Counted from the first letter of the stretch, positions 25,699 to 33,670 are shown. The stretch: 64,000 bases of DNA from Cyanobacteria bacterium FACHB-471 (GCA_014695345.1 JACJOC010000098.1:186001-250000); one strand, 5' to 3'. Translations and numbers: made by a program. The notes: generated by a model from the letters alone, not told the origin.

Positions 25699-26801
25699 GC
25701 CTCAAAGTTCCATTCCTGACTACCGATTTTAATTACATTGCCGGACATCAACCAGCGTGGCTGATGGGCAGTAAGCCGCTGTCCGTCGATAAAGGTGCCG
25801 TTAGAGCTGCCCAAGTCAATTAGTTGGTAGAGAATACCTCCTTCACTGTTCTGACGCACGATCTGAGCGTGATTGCGCGAACACAGCGGATCATCTAGAA
25901 CTAAGCTGTTCGCAGGTTCTCGCCCGATTGTGAAGGTAGCCGTTGGAAGCGGAATGCTCTGACCCGATGTGACGTGAACCAGACGGGCAAGCGCCCCATC
26001 ATCCGGGGCTAACATCGTTGCAGGTAGTGGCACCTTTTTAGCCGGAGGCAGATTAGTCGATGGGGTCGTCTGCCCCTGAAGCAAGACTGCCGTTTGCTCA
26101 AGCGCCACATCCGGCAACGGAATTGCTGCCTCGCCAGTTTGTCCTACGCGACCGGAAACGATATTTACCTGCTGAATTGGTGCTGCGGGGTGGGTCAAGC
26201 CAGCAATCTGTGCCTTTAGGGCTGCCTCGTGTTCGGCTTCCTGGCGAGCGCTCATGCCCTCGACCTGACGAATAATGCCGCGAGACTGCGGGAAGTTAAT
26301 GTCACTCACCCGCACGTCGTCCAGATTGAAGCCTAACAGGTAAAACGTGTCGATGTTCTCTAGCAAATATTGCCGAATCAAGACTCTGCCCTGATTGGTT
26401 AATTGATCAACCCGCAGTTGCCCCACCACGACCCCCAAGCAGTCTTTGACTGCGCTAGTCAGGGTCGCAAGCGGGTCGGATAGTTCCAGAGCAACCCGTT
26501 TGGGGTCGATCACCTGATACATCACGTTGAGTGAAATATTCACCAAAAACTGGTCTTGTGACAGAAAGTCCCCCTGCGATCGCACCTCCAGGTTACGGAC
26601 TTTGCTGTCTACCAAGATTAACTGACACTGCTCGATCCAGGGCAGCGCAAAGCTAAAATGTCTCCCTGGCTCTAGCTTTCGCACCAATTGCCCATTTTTG
26701 ACCAGCAGTCCTGCATAGCCTGCATTAATAAAGTCCATACTCCAGCCCGCCCAGCGTTCTGGGGTCAACGTTTTAATCAGCGGTGAAGAGGAATTGGACA
26801 T
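25695..26801 (-). CDS. SPFH/band-7 - FHA fusion protein
   Basis: A 368-residue fusion. Residues about 20-195 form an SPFH (band 7) domain: a short hydrophobic entry (YAGLLVKNGQLVRKLEPGRHFSFALPWIEQ), DSKVRNLEVRSQGDFLSQDQFLVNISLNVMYQV, and a helical arm with QEAEHEAALKAQI. A Pro/Thr/Gln-rich linker (about 200-265) follows. The C-terminus (about 275-368) is an FHA phosphothreonine-binding domain with the conserved FTIGRE, SRNHAQI and SSNGTFIDG residues. SPFH proteins scaffold membrane microdomains; FHA recruits kinase targets. The fusion suggests a scaffold for Ser/Thr phospho-signalling, but no kinase gene is nearby. Confidence 0.85.
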   Translation of the reverse strand: MSNSSSPLIKTLTPERWAGWSMDFINAGYAGLLVKNGQLVRKLEPGRHFSFALPWIEQCQLILVDSKVRNLEVRSQGDFLSQDQFLVNISLNVMYQVIDPKRVALELSDPLATLTSAVKDCLGVVVGQLRVDQLTNQGRVLIRQYLLENIDTFYLLGFNLDDVRVSDINFPQSRGIIRQVEGMSARQEAEHEAALKAQIAGLTHPAAPIQQVNIVSGRVGQTGEAAIPLPDVALEQTAVLLQGQTTPSTNLPPAKKVPLPATMLAPDDGALARLVHVTSGQSIPLPTATFTIGREPANSLVLDDPLCSRNHAQIVRQNSEGGILYQLIDLGSSNGTFIDGQRLTAHQPRWLMSGNVIKIGSQEWNFEA

Positions 26802-26988
26802 GGAACAGTAGCCACAAAGGAATGCAAGAAAGGGTAAGCAGGTTGGAATGATTCCACTATAAGGGCGATCTTAAAAATGGCAATTATGGAGCGATCGCCC
26901 TTCCTACTCTTTACTTCAAGCCTAACAGAGCTTTTTTCAGGCTTTGTTACTTGCTTCTGTGAAGAATTTTTTGCGAAGAATCTTATTA

Positions 26989-28377
26989 CTACATCGGTGC
27001 GAGATCGAGCGAGATGATGTCATTGGCAATCTCCTCCATTCGTTCTGCATCCTGCTTGGTAGTTGACGGGTAGCTTGCTACTTGCTCAAGCTGAGGGTTT
27101 GAAGAGGCAGTGGCGATCGGCTGTAGTACTTCTTCCCTGGCTGCTGATGGAGTTGCAGCAACTTGTTGATGCATTTCAATTGCTTTGGCGATCGCCTGCA
27201 TCCGTCGAGCCTGGTCACTGGTTACTCCATGAGTCGTATTGCCTAAACCGGGGGCATTCCAGCGATTTGTATCTGGATCTAAGAAAGAACGAGTCCGCGC
27301 CCACAGCACTGCATCCGAGCCGCGCAAGCCTACATCATGTGCCTCTTTCAGCCGATCTATGTAGCCACCTCGACTGAGTGCGGCACGGGGAGACTGATTT
27401 GCTAGATCAATCCCATTCAGTTCCTCTTCCAGCGTTAGGGTAATTCCTCGTTCCAGTGCTGCTCGTCTGAGGGTCTGAGCCTGCCCTCTGAGCCGCTCAA
27501 GCTGCTTTCGGTCAGCTTCATCAGGAGAATTTGCTCCATGCTGATACGAGAAAGTACCCAAGTTCCAAACTCCGTTGCCCGGATCGACATGTCCCTGGAA
27601 AGCCCAGGTTCTGCCACCGTCGGGGGTTCGTGTGCCCTCGGCGCTGCCAACCGCTTTTGCCACAATTGAGTTGGAGCCGTTCTGGAAGAGTGCGTCTAGG
27701 GAGGAGGTTGGGGGTTGGGGGTTGGGGGTTGGGGTTGCTTGACCGCCTTGCCCAGAGGGTGAAGCTTGTACTTGTGTAGGTGATGGCGTGGGGCTAGACG
27801 CTGTGGAGTTCAGCTCGAAGCTAAGTGCGGTTGGCTCGGCAGCGGCTCGAGTGGAAGGTTTGGGCTGGCGAATGGGAGCCTGGGCGAAAGATTGGGCAGG
27901 TTTGGGAGTAGGGGGTGCAGCAGTCAGAGTGGGTGCTGTTTCAAATTGAATAGGTTCGGGTTCAACTGATTCGGGCTGAATTTCGGTGGGTTGAACTTTG
28001 GGCTCGACAGGTTCAGGTTGAACTTCCGGTTGAGTGGGTTGGGGCGATCGCTCCGTCACATACACCTCTGGTGGCGGTGGCGGTAATTCTGCTATTGCCT
28101 TGGAAGTGTCTGCGACTCCAACAGGAACATGAGTTGCTTGCGTCGGAATCTGGAGTGGTTTGACTTGAGGTGTTGCTTGAGAAGTTGGAGTCGGCTTTGG
28201 AGGCTGAGCCAGCGGAGCAGAGGCAGGGGAGCTGGGGGCAACTGGAGCAAGGTCAAAGCTGATTTCAACCAATTCAGAGCTAGCAGCACTGGCATCGGGC
28301 GAAACTCCCAGGACAGCGGCGATCGCTAGCAGTGCTAACGCCATCAGGCGCACTACATACAGGTGAAAGTTGTTCAT
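26989..28377 (-). CDS. Secreted proline-rich protein with lysozyme-like C-terminal domain
   Basis: A 462-residue exported protein. A signal peptide covers about 1-31 (cleavage after ASA). Residues 45-225 are a low-complexity Pro/Gln/Thr/Glu linker, part of which is encoded by four GGTTGGG heptamers. The conserved part starts near residue 230: IVAKAVGSAEGTRTPDGG...AFQGHVDPGNG...NLGTFSYQHG, with Glu247 placed like the catalytic glutamate of lysozyme-fold enzymes, then a helical region to about 400. The lysozyme link is inferred from the EGTR context only. It is the last gene of a tight three-gene operon; 12 bases separate it from the lipoprotein gene. Confidence 0.72.
   Translation of the reverse strand: MNNFHLYVVRLMALALLAIAAVLGVSPDASAASSELVEISFDLAPVAPSSPASAPLAQPPKPTPTSQATPQVKPLQIPTQATHVPVGVADTSKAIAELPPPPPEVYVTERSPQPTQPEVQPEPVEPKVQPTEIQPESVEPEPIQFETAPTLTAAPPTPKPAQSFAQAPIRQPKPSTRAAAEPTALSFELNSTASSPTPSPTQVQASPSGQGGQATPTPNPQPPTSSLDALFQNGSNSIVAKAVGSAEGTRTPDGGRTWAFQGHVDPGNGVWNLGTFSYQHGANSPDEADRKQLERLRGQAQTLRRAALERGITLTLEEELNGIDLANQSPRAALSRGGYIDRLKEAHDVGLRGSDAVLWARTRSFLDPDTNRWNAPGLGNTTHGVTSDQARRMQAIAKAIEMHQQVAATPSAAREEVLQPIATASSNPQLEQVASYPSTTKQDAERMEEIANDIISLDLAPM
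27706..27733. repeat. Four GGTTGGG heptamers inside a coding region
   Basis: Four perfect copies of GGTTGGG followed by GTTG. On the coding (reverse) strand the repeat reads CCCAACC units and encodes Pro/Thr/Asn/Gln in the linker of the secreted 462-residue protein (about residues 214-224). It is a cyanobacterial STRR-type repeat that keeps the frame only because the linker tolerates any sequence; length changes would shift the frame. Confidence 0.85.
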
Positions 28378-28389
28378 TGGGGCTTCTCA

Positions 28390-28845
28390 CTATTTCAAAG
28401 TGCGTTCAAGAACATCAGTAGACGGTTCGACCATTGCCCATTTGCCATCGGGCTGTCGGCGCAGAGCTGCAAACTGGAGAAATTTAGCCGAAGCGATCGC
28501 CTCTCCCTGCTCTACCTGACCCAACTTAGGACGGCGCACTCCGCACAGCCTGAGCAGATAAGCCGGAACCTCTGGGCTAGAAAACACCACACAATCATCT
28601 CGGTGGGGTTCAACCTTGCCAGCGAATGGGGCATACACCTTACTGCCATCCAGCGCAATTGACACGTCTCCCAACCCACCTAAGATGCGGTGTCCAGCGA
28701 TTTCACTACCGGGTTGAAGCTGCCAATTCTGCTGGATCTGAAGCACACGCGGCGCAACGTTACTAGGTTTAGTACAACCCGCACCAACTAGCAGCAGCAC
28801 CGAAAGCAACACCCTACTGCTGAAACACAAACGAGTAGCCCGCAT
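28390..28845 (-). CDS. Lipoprotein with degenerate LytM/M23-like region
   Basis: A 151-residue protein from the ATG at 28845 (MRATRLCF), chosen because a GGGGGAGG ribosome site directly precedes it; an in-frame ATG 27 bases upstream exists. Residues 1-23 are a lipoprotein signal with lipobox VGAGC, lipidated at Cys24. The region IALDGSKVYAPFAGKVEPHRDDCVVFSS resembles the beta-hairpin core of M23 (LytM) endopeptidases, but the zinc-binding HxxxD and HxH motifs are not present, so it is probably non-catalytic. It overlaps the upstream gene by 32 bases and precedes the secreted protein gene by 12. Confidence 0.7.
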   Translation of the reverse strand: MRATRLCFSSRVLLSVLLLVGAGCTKPSNVAPRVLQIQQNWQLQPGSEIAGHRILGGLGDVSIALDGSKVYAPFAGKVEPHRDDCVVFSSPEVPAYLLRLCGVRRPKLGQVEQGEAIASAKFLQFAALRRQPDGKWAMVEPSTDVLERTLK

Positions 28846-29212
28846 ACTCCTCCCCCTCATACAGAACGACAAACCAGGTCTGCGGATCGAATGCCAGAGG
28901 ATAAGCTTCTCGCTTGGCCGTTACACCCTCGCGAATTTCTACGTCAGGCAATGTGCAATAGGGTTCGCTGACAATTTCGTGCACCGTTGATTTACTGTCT
29001 CGCTCCGACACGTTCAGCAGGCGAGCTAACTCATCTCTTGACAACACCGCCTGAGACTGCACAACTTCCTGACAGACATCTGGATCAGGTGGCGGCTGAA
29101 ACACAGTCCGTAAATCCACTAGTACACCGACGATCGCCAGCATTGAGCCTCCCGCCAAGAGGTACTTCACTGGACGGCGGGGTCTGCGCTTGCGGGGGGG
29201 ACGCTGATTCAT
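28814..29212 (-). CDS. Small single-pass membrane protein, first gene of the envelope operon
   Basis: A 132-residue protein from the ATG at 29212 (MNQRPPRKRRPRRP), supported by AAGGAG 10 bases upstream. A longer frame to 29353 starts inside a perfect palindrome and is unlikely. The very basic N-terminus (RKRRPRRP) precedes one membrane helix (about 17-35), leaving about 95 residues outside. That domain carries Cys near VCQEVV and PYCTLPD and looks helix-then-beta, with a possible short helix-turn-helix-like LSRDELARLLNVSE. No family recognised. It overlaps the lipoprotein start by 32 bases, so the three genes 26989-29212 form one operon. Confidence 0.68.
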   Translation of the reverse strand: MNQRPPRKRRPRRPVKYLLAGGSMLAIVGVLVDLRTVFQPPPDPDVCQEVVQSQAVLSRDELARLLNVSERDSKSTVHEIVSEPYCTLPDVEIREGVTAKREAYPLAFDPQTWFVVLYEGEEYAGYSFVFQQ

Positions 29213-29309
29213 CGTTCTGACTCCTTGGGGAGTGGGAGGGAATGAAGGAGAGGAGTAGGGACGACGCGATCGGGTTGACATGCTCTGCGGCTCCTGAGCG
29301 AAGGTGTAA

Positions 29310-29353
29310 TTGAGGGACATGCAGGGTAAAGCTTTACCCTGCATGTCCCTCAA
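29310..29353. repeat. 44-bp perfect palindrome with no loop
   Basis: The sequence 29310-29353 equals its own reverse complement over all 44 bases; the arms start TTGAGGGACATGCAGGG and meet at AAAG/CTTT. It lies about 100 bases upstream of the envelope operon start and about 300 bases before the divergent ABC permease gene. Such a zero-loop palindrome could be extruded as a cruciform, act as an operator, or be a recent palindromic insertion. Confidence 0.85.
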
Positions 29354-29655
29354 TCTGCAAGCCAGAATTGATTGACTGACCGTCGCGCTAAAAATCTAAG
29401 GACCGCTAAAATGCTTGAAGTTGCAAATCTGTCAGCCTTAAAACTTTTAGATGAAGCGGTTGAGCAGCGGACTATAGGGTACTGGTAGATAGGTTTTGTA
29501 GTGTACTAGTAGTACAACAGTAATATTTATTTAGTACAAGTGTACTATAAAACTAAAGTCAGATGACAGTCTCTCTTGACGAAAAATTTGTAAAACCCTG
29601 TTCGGAAATCCGATCGCCTGAAATAATGCTTTGAGAACTTACGCAAGCAGCCGAA
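29354..29655. other. 302-bp divergent promoter region
   Basis: Spacer between the palindrome upstream of the envelope operon and the ABC permease gene. No gene is present. The notable content is the pair of GTAC palindromes at 29502-29546 with a TATAAA box overlapping the second. Confidence 0.5.
29502..29546 (+). promoter_or_regulatory. Two LexA-like palindromes upstream of the ABC permease gene
   Basis: TGTACT-AGT-AGTACA (29502-29516) and AGTACA-AG-TGTACT (29533-29546) are inverted versions of one half-site; their centres are about 30 bases apart, close to three helical turns. The second matches the cyanobacterial LexA box RGTACNNNDGTWCB reported for Anabaena at every position. A TATAAA sequence (29546-29551) overlaps it by one base, so a bound protein would block the promoter of the gene at 29656. 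GntR-type repressors also use GTAC-centred palindromes. Confidence 0.55.
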
Positions 29656-30570
29656 ATGCAGGATCAAGCACAAATCAATCGAGGCTGGAATTGGGCGACG
29701 ATTCAACAGCGGCTCAGTCCGTATCTATTTTTGTTGCCTGCTCTCATCGTTCTGGCGCTGACCGTCTTTTATCCTGCTCTGCAAGCGTTTTATCTCAGCT
29801 TTACGCTCTATGGATATGACGTAACCCAGCCACCTCAGTGGATTGGATTAGAAAACTTTCAGCGGTTGCTGGGCGATCGCCTCTTCTGGCAAACCCTTGG
29901 CAATACTGTTCTCTATCTGGTTGGCGTGGTGCCAATTTTGGTGATTGTGCCATTGCTCTTAGCAATTTTGGTCAACCAGTCGCTACCGGGTATTCGCTGG
30001 TTTCGGGCAGCTTACTATACGCCTGTCGTAATCTCAATGGTCGTCGCTGGCATTGCCTGGAGATGGCTTTATGCAGAAACTGGCTTGATCAATCAGCTGC
30101 TGCGATCGCTCCACCTAACCACTGACGGTATCCCCTGGCTCACCAGTCCTAACTTTGCCCTATTTAGCGTCATGGCAGTCACCATCTGGAAAGGCTTGGG
30201 CTATTACATGGTGATTTATCTGGCAGGACTGCAGGCAATTCCGGCAGATTTATACGAAGCAGGGGCGATCGACGGTTCTGACGGTTGGCTCAAACACTGG
30301 GACATCACCGTACCGCTGATGAAACCCTATTTGTTTCTGGTTGCCATCATTTCCGCTATTTCTGCCACCAAAGTATTTGAAGAAATCTACATCATGACTC
30401 AAGGCGGACCTAGAAATAGCTCTAAAACGATCGTCTACTACGTCTACGATCTTGCCTTCCAGGACTTAGAGAGAAGCTACGCCTGCACCATTGGTCTAGT
30501 TCTATTTCTAATCATCCTGAGTCTCTCGTTTTTGAGACTACTGCTCACCCGTCAAACTTCCATTAATTGA
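29656..30570 (+). CDS. Sugar ABC transporter permease (MalF-like)
   Basis: A 304-residue permease of the carbohydrate uptake (CUT1) family. Six transmembrane helices are visible: about 24-45, 87-110, 121-140, 172-195, 221-240 and 272-295. The EAA cytoplasmic loop that contacts the ATPase is YEAGAIDGSDGWLKHWDITVPLMKP (about 196-220). No binding protein, second permease (MalG) or ATPase lies nearby, so this is an orphan subunit whose partners must be encoded elsewhere. It is preceded by two palindromic operator-like sites, so its expression may be separately controlled. The substrate is not predictable. Confidence 0.93.
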   Translation: MQDQAQINRGWNWATIQQRLSPYLFLLPALIVLALTVFYPALQAFYLSFTLYGYDVTQPPQWIGLENFQRLLGDRLFWQTLGNTVLYLVGVVPILVIVPLLLAILVNQSLPGIRWFRAAYYTPVVISMVVAGIAWRWLYAETGLINQLLRSLHLTTDGIPWLTSPNFALFSVMAVTIWKGLGYYMVIYLAGLQAIPADLYEAGAIDGSDGWLKHWDITVPLMKPYLFLVAIISAISATKVFEEIYIMTQGGPRNSSKTIVYYVYDLAFQDLERSYACTIGLVLFLIILSLSFLRLLLTRQTSIN

Positions 30571-31248
30571 ATAACTTGATTGGCTGATAGGTCTGCTCAT
30601 GTATTCGCATTTTCGTCAGCCTGCTGACTTAGATACCAAAACTGAGGCTGTTTAACAGCAGGGATTTCGCTTTGCGGTACCTGTTCTCCGGGTTTCCTGG
30701 TTTCACTTTGGGGATCATCTGCTGAATGCTATGCCCTTACAGACGACAGTTGCTACTTTTCAAATCTCTTAAAGGTTTGGCTACTTCAAACATTGGAGTA
30801 GTATGAAACCGAAACGTTATCATTCCTGAAACTTTTTGCTTTCAAGAGATATACTGCTGTTTTAACAGAATGTCTGAGAAGTAGCTAATGTCTTGTGTAG
30901 GGACGAAGCATTCGGTAGGCGATCGCCTGAAATTAGAGGAAACTTTGCCCGAATGCTTTGACCCTATGAGTATCTCGGACAAATTGAGACTTTTCAGACA
31001 TCTTTTAATATATATTTCTAATCTCTTTGAATGTTTATCTCTTTAACTAGAAAAATAGTTAATCAACAATTAAGCAATTATTTTTGTCATTAAGCAATAG
31101 ACTGATTAAACTTAACACCATGCCTAACGACGGCTTCTGGCTCTATTTGTAAGATATTGCACGTGATAGACCGCTGTGTGTAGCAGCAAGTCTATCGTCT
31201 AACCCGCCGGAATGTGGCAGTAGAAGATCCATCAAGTTACTCTGGTTG
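30571..31248. other. ~680-bp spacer with the second 71-bp element
   Basis: No open frame here looks protein-like. Contents: a 13-base palindrome GCTGTTTAACAGC (30647-30659), the 71-bp MITE-like element at 30897-30967, and an AT-rich stretch from 31010 to 31110, probably the promoter region of the AMIN protein gene. No RNA gene is recognisable. Confidence 0.5.
30897..30967. mobile_element. 71-bp MITE-like element, copy 2
   Basis: Ends GTAGGGACGAAGCATTCGG and CCGAATGCTTTGACCCTAT match those of the element at 21839-21909, as does the 71-base length. The interior contains a HIP1 octamer. The paired ends are 19 bases with a few mismatches. Identity of size and ends at two loci 9 kb apart supports a mobile element rather than chance. 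Confidence 0.7.
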
Positions 31249-31260
31249 ATGCGCGGAACA

Positions 31261-33582
31261 ATGCGAAAAGCAAAATTTGTGCGAGTTGGATTTAGCTTAG
31301 GTTTGGCAACATTAACTGCCATTAGCAATCCATTGTTGAGGTTGAGCCTGATAGGAATTGGGGCAATCGCTCCTTTCTCTGCCATTGCTCCCGCAGAAGC
31401 AGCCACATTAACCAACTGGCAGTTTGACCCTAACACCCGTGAGCTTCGAGTTACAGTGCCAGAGGGCACCACTCCCCGCTACTTTTTGTTGGCAGAGCCC
31501 CCCCGGATTGTCCTAGATTTGCCCAATACTCAGATTGGGGCTGTACCAGAGCAGCAAGTGTTTAATGGGGCAGTGCGTCAAATTCGAGTGGGTCAGTTTC
31601 AACCTGGGCTAACGCGAATTGTGATTGAACTGGTTGCAGATGTCGAGTTTGCTCCAGGACAGGTGGAACTGCGTCAAGAAGGCGATCGCTGGATACTACG
31701 TCCTTTATTGACCGATGGATCTGCTGCACCAGATGTTGCAACTGCCCCTGTCCAACCTGCTCCCGTTCAGCCGCCACACCCAGAGGTGCAAGCATCCGAC
31801 GCTGGGACAACAGAAGTCATTCCTGAGACACCTGCACCAGAAACGACAGCGATCGCCCCTTCTCCAGCACCTCAACCTGAGACGACAGCAGCAGAATTAG
31901 GGAACGACTTGCCTCAGCTTAATCCTGCTCCTGTCGTTCCTGACACGTCACCTAATATTTTCGATGCCAATTCTGATGTCCCAGAGGTGATTCCAGAAAC
32001 TGATTCAGCGGTAACTCCCGAATCTGAGACAACGGCGGATGTAGTTCCAGAGTTACCATCAGCAGAGTTACCATCAGCAGAGTTACCGCCTTTGGAACCG
32101 GGGGCACTGGAAATTCCAGTCGAGCCTGCTTCAGAAGTACCCGAAAACCTGGAATTGGTGCCTCCCACCAGTGAAACAGAACCCGATGGCGAATCTGTTG
32201 CCGAACGGGTCGAGCCTGAGGAGAGTGAACAGGATTTGCCCGCTGAGCTGCCAGAAAACTTAGCAAATTCTGATGACGTGGCAACTGAACCTACTTCTCA
32301 AGACGCTCAGGAGGGTGAAGTTAGTTCTGAGGAAGATGAGGCGATCGCGCTAGAAGCTGAAGAACCCATCAACGAAGCAGTCTCACCGACACCAGAACTT
32401 CCGTCAGCAGCAAGCTCACCTCAAATTGAAATTGATCAACCTGAAGCTCAACCCTCACCAGCCCAGAGCGCTGAAGCTGAGCAAAATTTTGCAGTGCCAG
32501 TGCAAGAGGAACCCGAAGCACGGGAAGAGATTATGACGCTTGAGCCAGGAGCGCAGACGGAGCCGGAGGCGATCGCCCCAGAGCCCGAAATGCAGGAAGA
32601 ATCAGAGCCGATCGCTCTAGAGTCGGACGGGCAAGCACCAGAGGCGATCGCACCAGCCCCACAAATTCCTAGAGCATTACCTCCAGCAACTTTTTCGACT
32701 AGCCCGTCGGTTACAGTTGCGGTGCCGCCCCTCAGCCAAGCGCCAAGCAATCCAACCGTTGTGGAACCTCCCGGAAATACGCCTGTCGCTCCGTCTCAAT
32801 CGCCGCCACCAGCCGCCCTCCCCCCAGCGACCTTCTCGCCCAATCCAACGAGTCAAGTTAGTGTTCCACCCGTATCCACAATTCCCAGCCCAACTGCGGC
32901 TGCGTCAGCATCCCCTGCCCCGTCAGAAGATGAAATTGAATTTGGGCGACCCATATCTAGGCAACCTGACAGTCCGCCACCTTCTTCAGCTTCAACCGCA
33001 ACTGCACCCCAGGACGATTTGTCAGAAAATGAGCTACCAGAGAATGATTTACCTGACCAAAACGTCTTCTCTGACCAAAACGTGGCAGTTGCTCCCACTT
33101 CGCCTAACATCTTGCTGCCTTCAGGGACGACACTGAGTTTGCGCTATCCGGGAGAAACCAGCTTACCTTTGGAGTCAGGTGTGCCACGCCAAGAGGTGCT
33201 GTTGCTCGATCAGCCTGTTCTCGATCGCAACGGCAACCTGATTGCAGAAGCGGGGACTCAGGTAATCGGACGGTTTGAAACGGGCAGTCAGGGCAGCCAA
33301 TTTATTGCGCAAGCAATTGCCTTACAGGGGCAGAACGTTTTGCTAGAGGCAGAATCAGCAACGTTAGCGGGCGATCGCGAAGTTTCTGAAGATATTTTGC
33401 TGCAAAACTCTGCCTTGGGTGCCTTAGCGCTAACCGTGTTAGGTGGCTTCACTGGAATCGGGCTACTGGGCGGACTTGCGGCGGGTGCGACTGCGACCTA
33501 TTTAACTGCTCCTCAGCCAGCCATCATTCAGCCCAACCAGATCGTAGAAGTGCGTCTGACCGAAGATCTGCCCCGACCATAG
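31261..33582 (+). CDS. AMIN domain protein with TrbI/VirB10-like C-terminus
   Basis: A 773-residue exported protein from the ATG at 31261 (MRKAKFVRVG); two in-frame starts lie just upstream. The signal sequence reaches about residue 45. An AMIN domain (about 48-140) follows with LTNWQFDPNTRELRVTVPEGTTPRYFLLAEPPRIVLDLPNT; AMIN domains bind peptidoglycan. Residues about 150-610 are a Pro/Glu/Ala/Ser low-complexity linker. The C-terminus (about 615-770) has SGTTLSLRYPGE...PVLDRNGNLIAEAGTQVIGRF, resembling the beta-barrel of TrbI/VirB10 proteins, and a Gly/Ala hydrophobic segment. It likely anchors to the cell wall and spans the periplasm. Confidence 0.85.
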   Translation: MRKAKFVRVGFSLGLATLTAISNPLLRLSLIGIGAIAPFSAIAPAEAATLTNWQFDPNTRELRVTVPEGTTPRYFLLAEPPRIVLDLPNTQIGAVPEQQVFNGAVRQIRVGQFQPGLTRIVIELVADVEFAPGQVELRQEGDRWILRPLLTDGSAAPDVATAPVQPAPVQPPHPEVQASDAGTTEVIPETPAPETTAIAPSPAPQPETTAAELGNDLPQLNPAPVVPDTSPNIFDANSDVPEVIPETDSAVTPESETTADVVPELPSAELPSAELPPLEPGALEIPVEPASEVPENLELVPPTSETEPDGESVAERVEPEESEQDLPAELPENLANSDDVATEPTSQDAQEGEVSSEEDEAIALEAEEPINEAVSPTPELPSAASSPQIEIDQPEAQPSPAQSAEAEQNFAVPVQEEPEAREEIMTLEPGAQTEPEAIAPEPEMQEESEPIALESDGQAPEAIAPAPQIPRALPPATFSTSPSVTVAVPPLSQAPSNPTVVEPPGNTPVAPSQSPPPAALPPATFSPNPTSQVSVPPVSTIPSPTAAASASPAPSEDEIEFGRPISRQPDSPPPSSASTATAPQDDLSENELPENDLPDQNVFSDQNVAVAPTSPNILLPSGTTLSLRYPGETSLPLESGVPRQEVLLLDQPVLDRNGNLIAEAGTQVIGRFETGSQGSQFIAQAIALQGQNVLLEAESATLAGDREVSEDILLQNSALGALALTVLGGFTGIGLLGGLAAGATATYLTAPQPAIIQPNQIVEVRLTEDLPRP

Positions 33583-33605
33583 ACTTGACGTACAGTACAG
33601 CTTAG

Positions 33606-33644
33606 AAAAAAGAGAGGTAGGACTTAGTCCTACCTCTCTTTTTT
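33606..33644. terminator. Bidirectional intrinsic terminator
   Basis: AAAAAAGAGAGGTAGGAC, TTA, then GTCCTACCTCTCTTTTTT: an 18-base stem with A/T tracts at both ends, ideal for termination in either direction. It lies between the AMIN gene stop (33582) and the reverse DUF3172 gene stop (33671). Confidence 0.9.
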
Positions 33645-33670
33645 AGACAATCAGGTAACTGACACTATCG

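Noticed and set aside
28390-28845. Active M23 endopeptidase
   Set aside because: The core beta-hairpin resemblance is there but the zinc-ligand HxxxD and HxH motifs are missing.
29213-29353. N-terminal extension of the small membrane protein to an ATG at 29353
   Set aside because: That start lies inside a perfect palindrome, whereas an AAGGAG site fits the ATG at 29212.
31952-32284. Long reverse frames inside the AMIN protein gene
   Set aside because: They are shadows of the Pro/Glu/Ser-rich linker, whose biased composition keeps other frames open. No start signal or fold.
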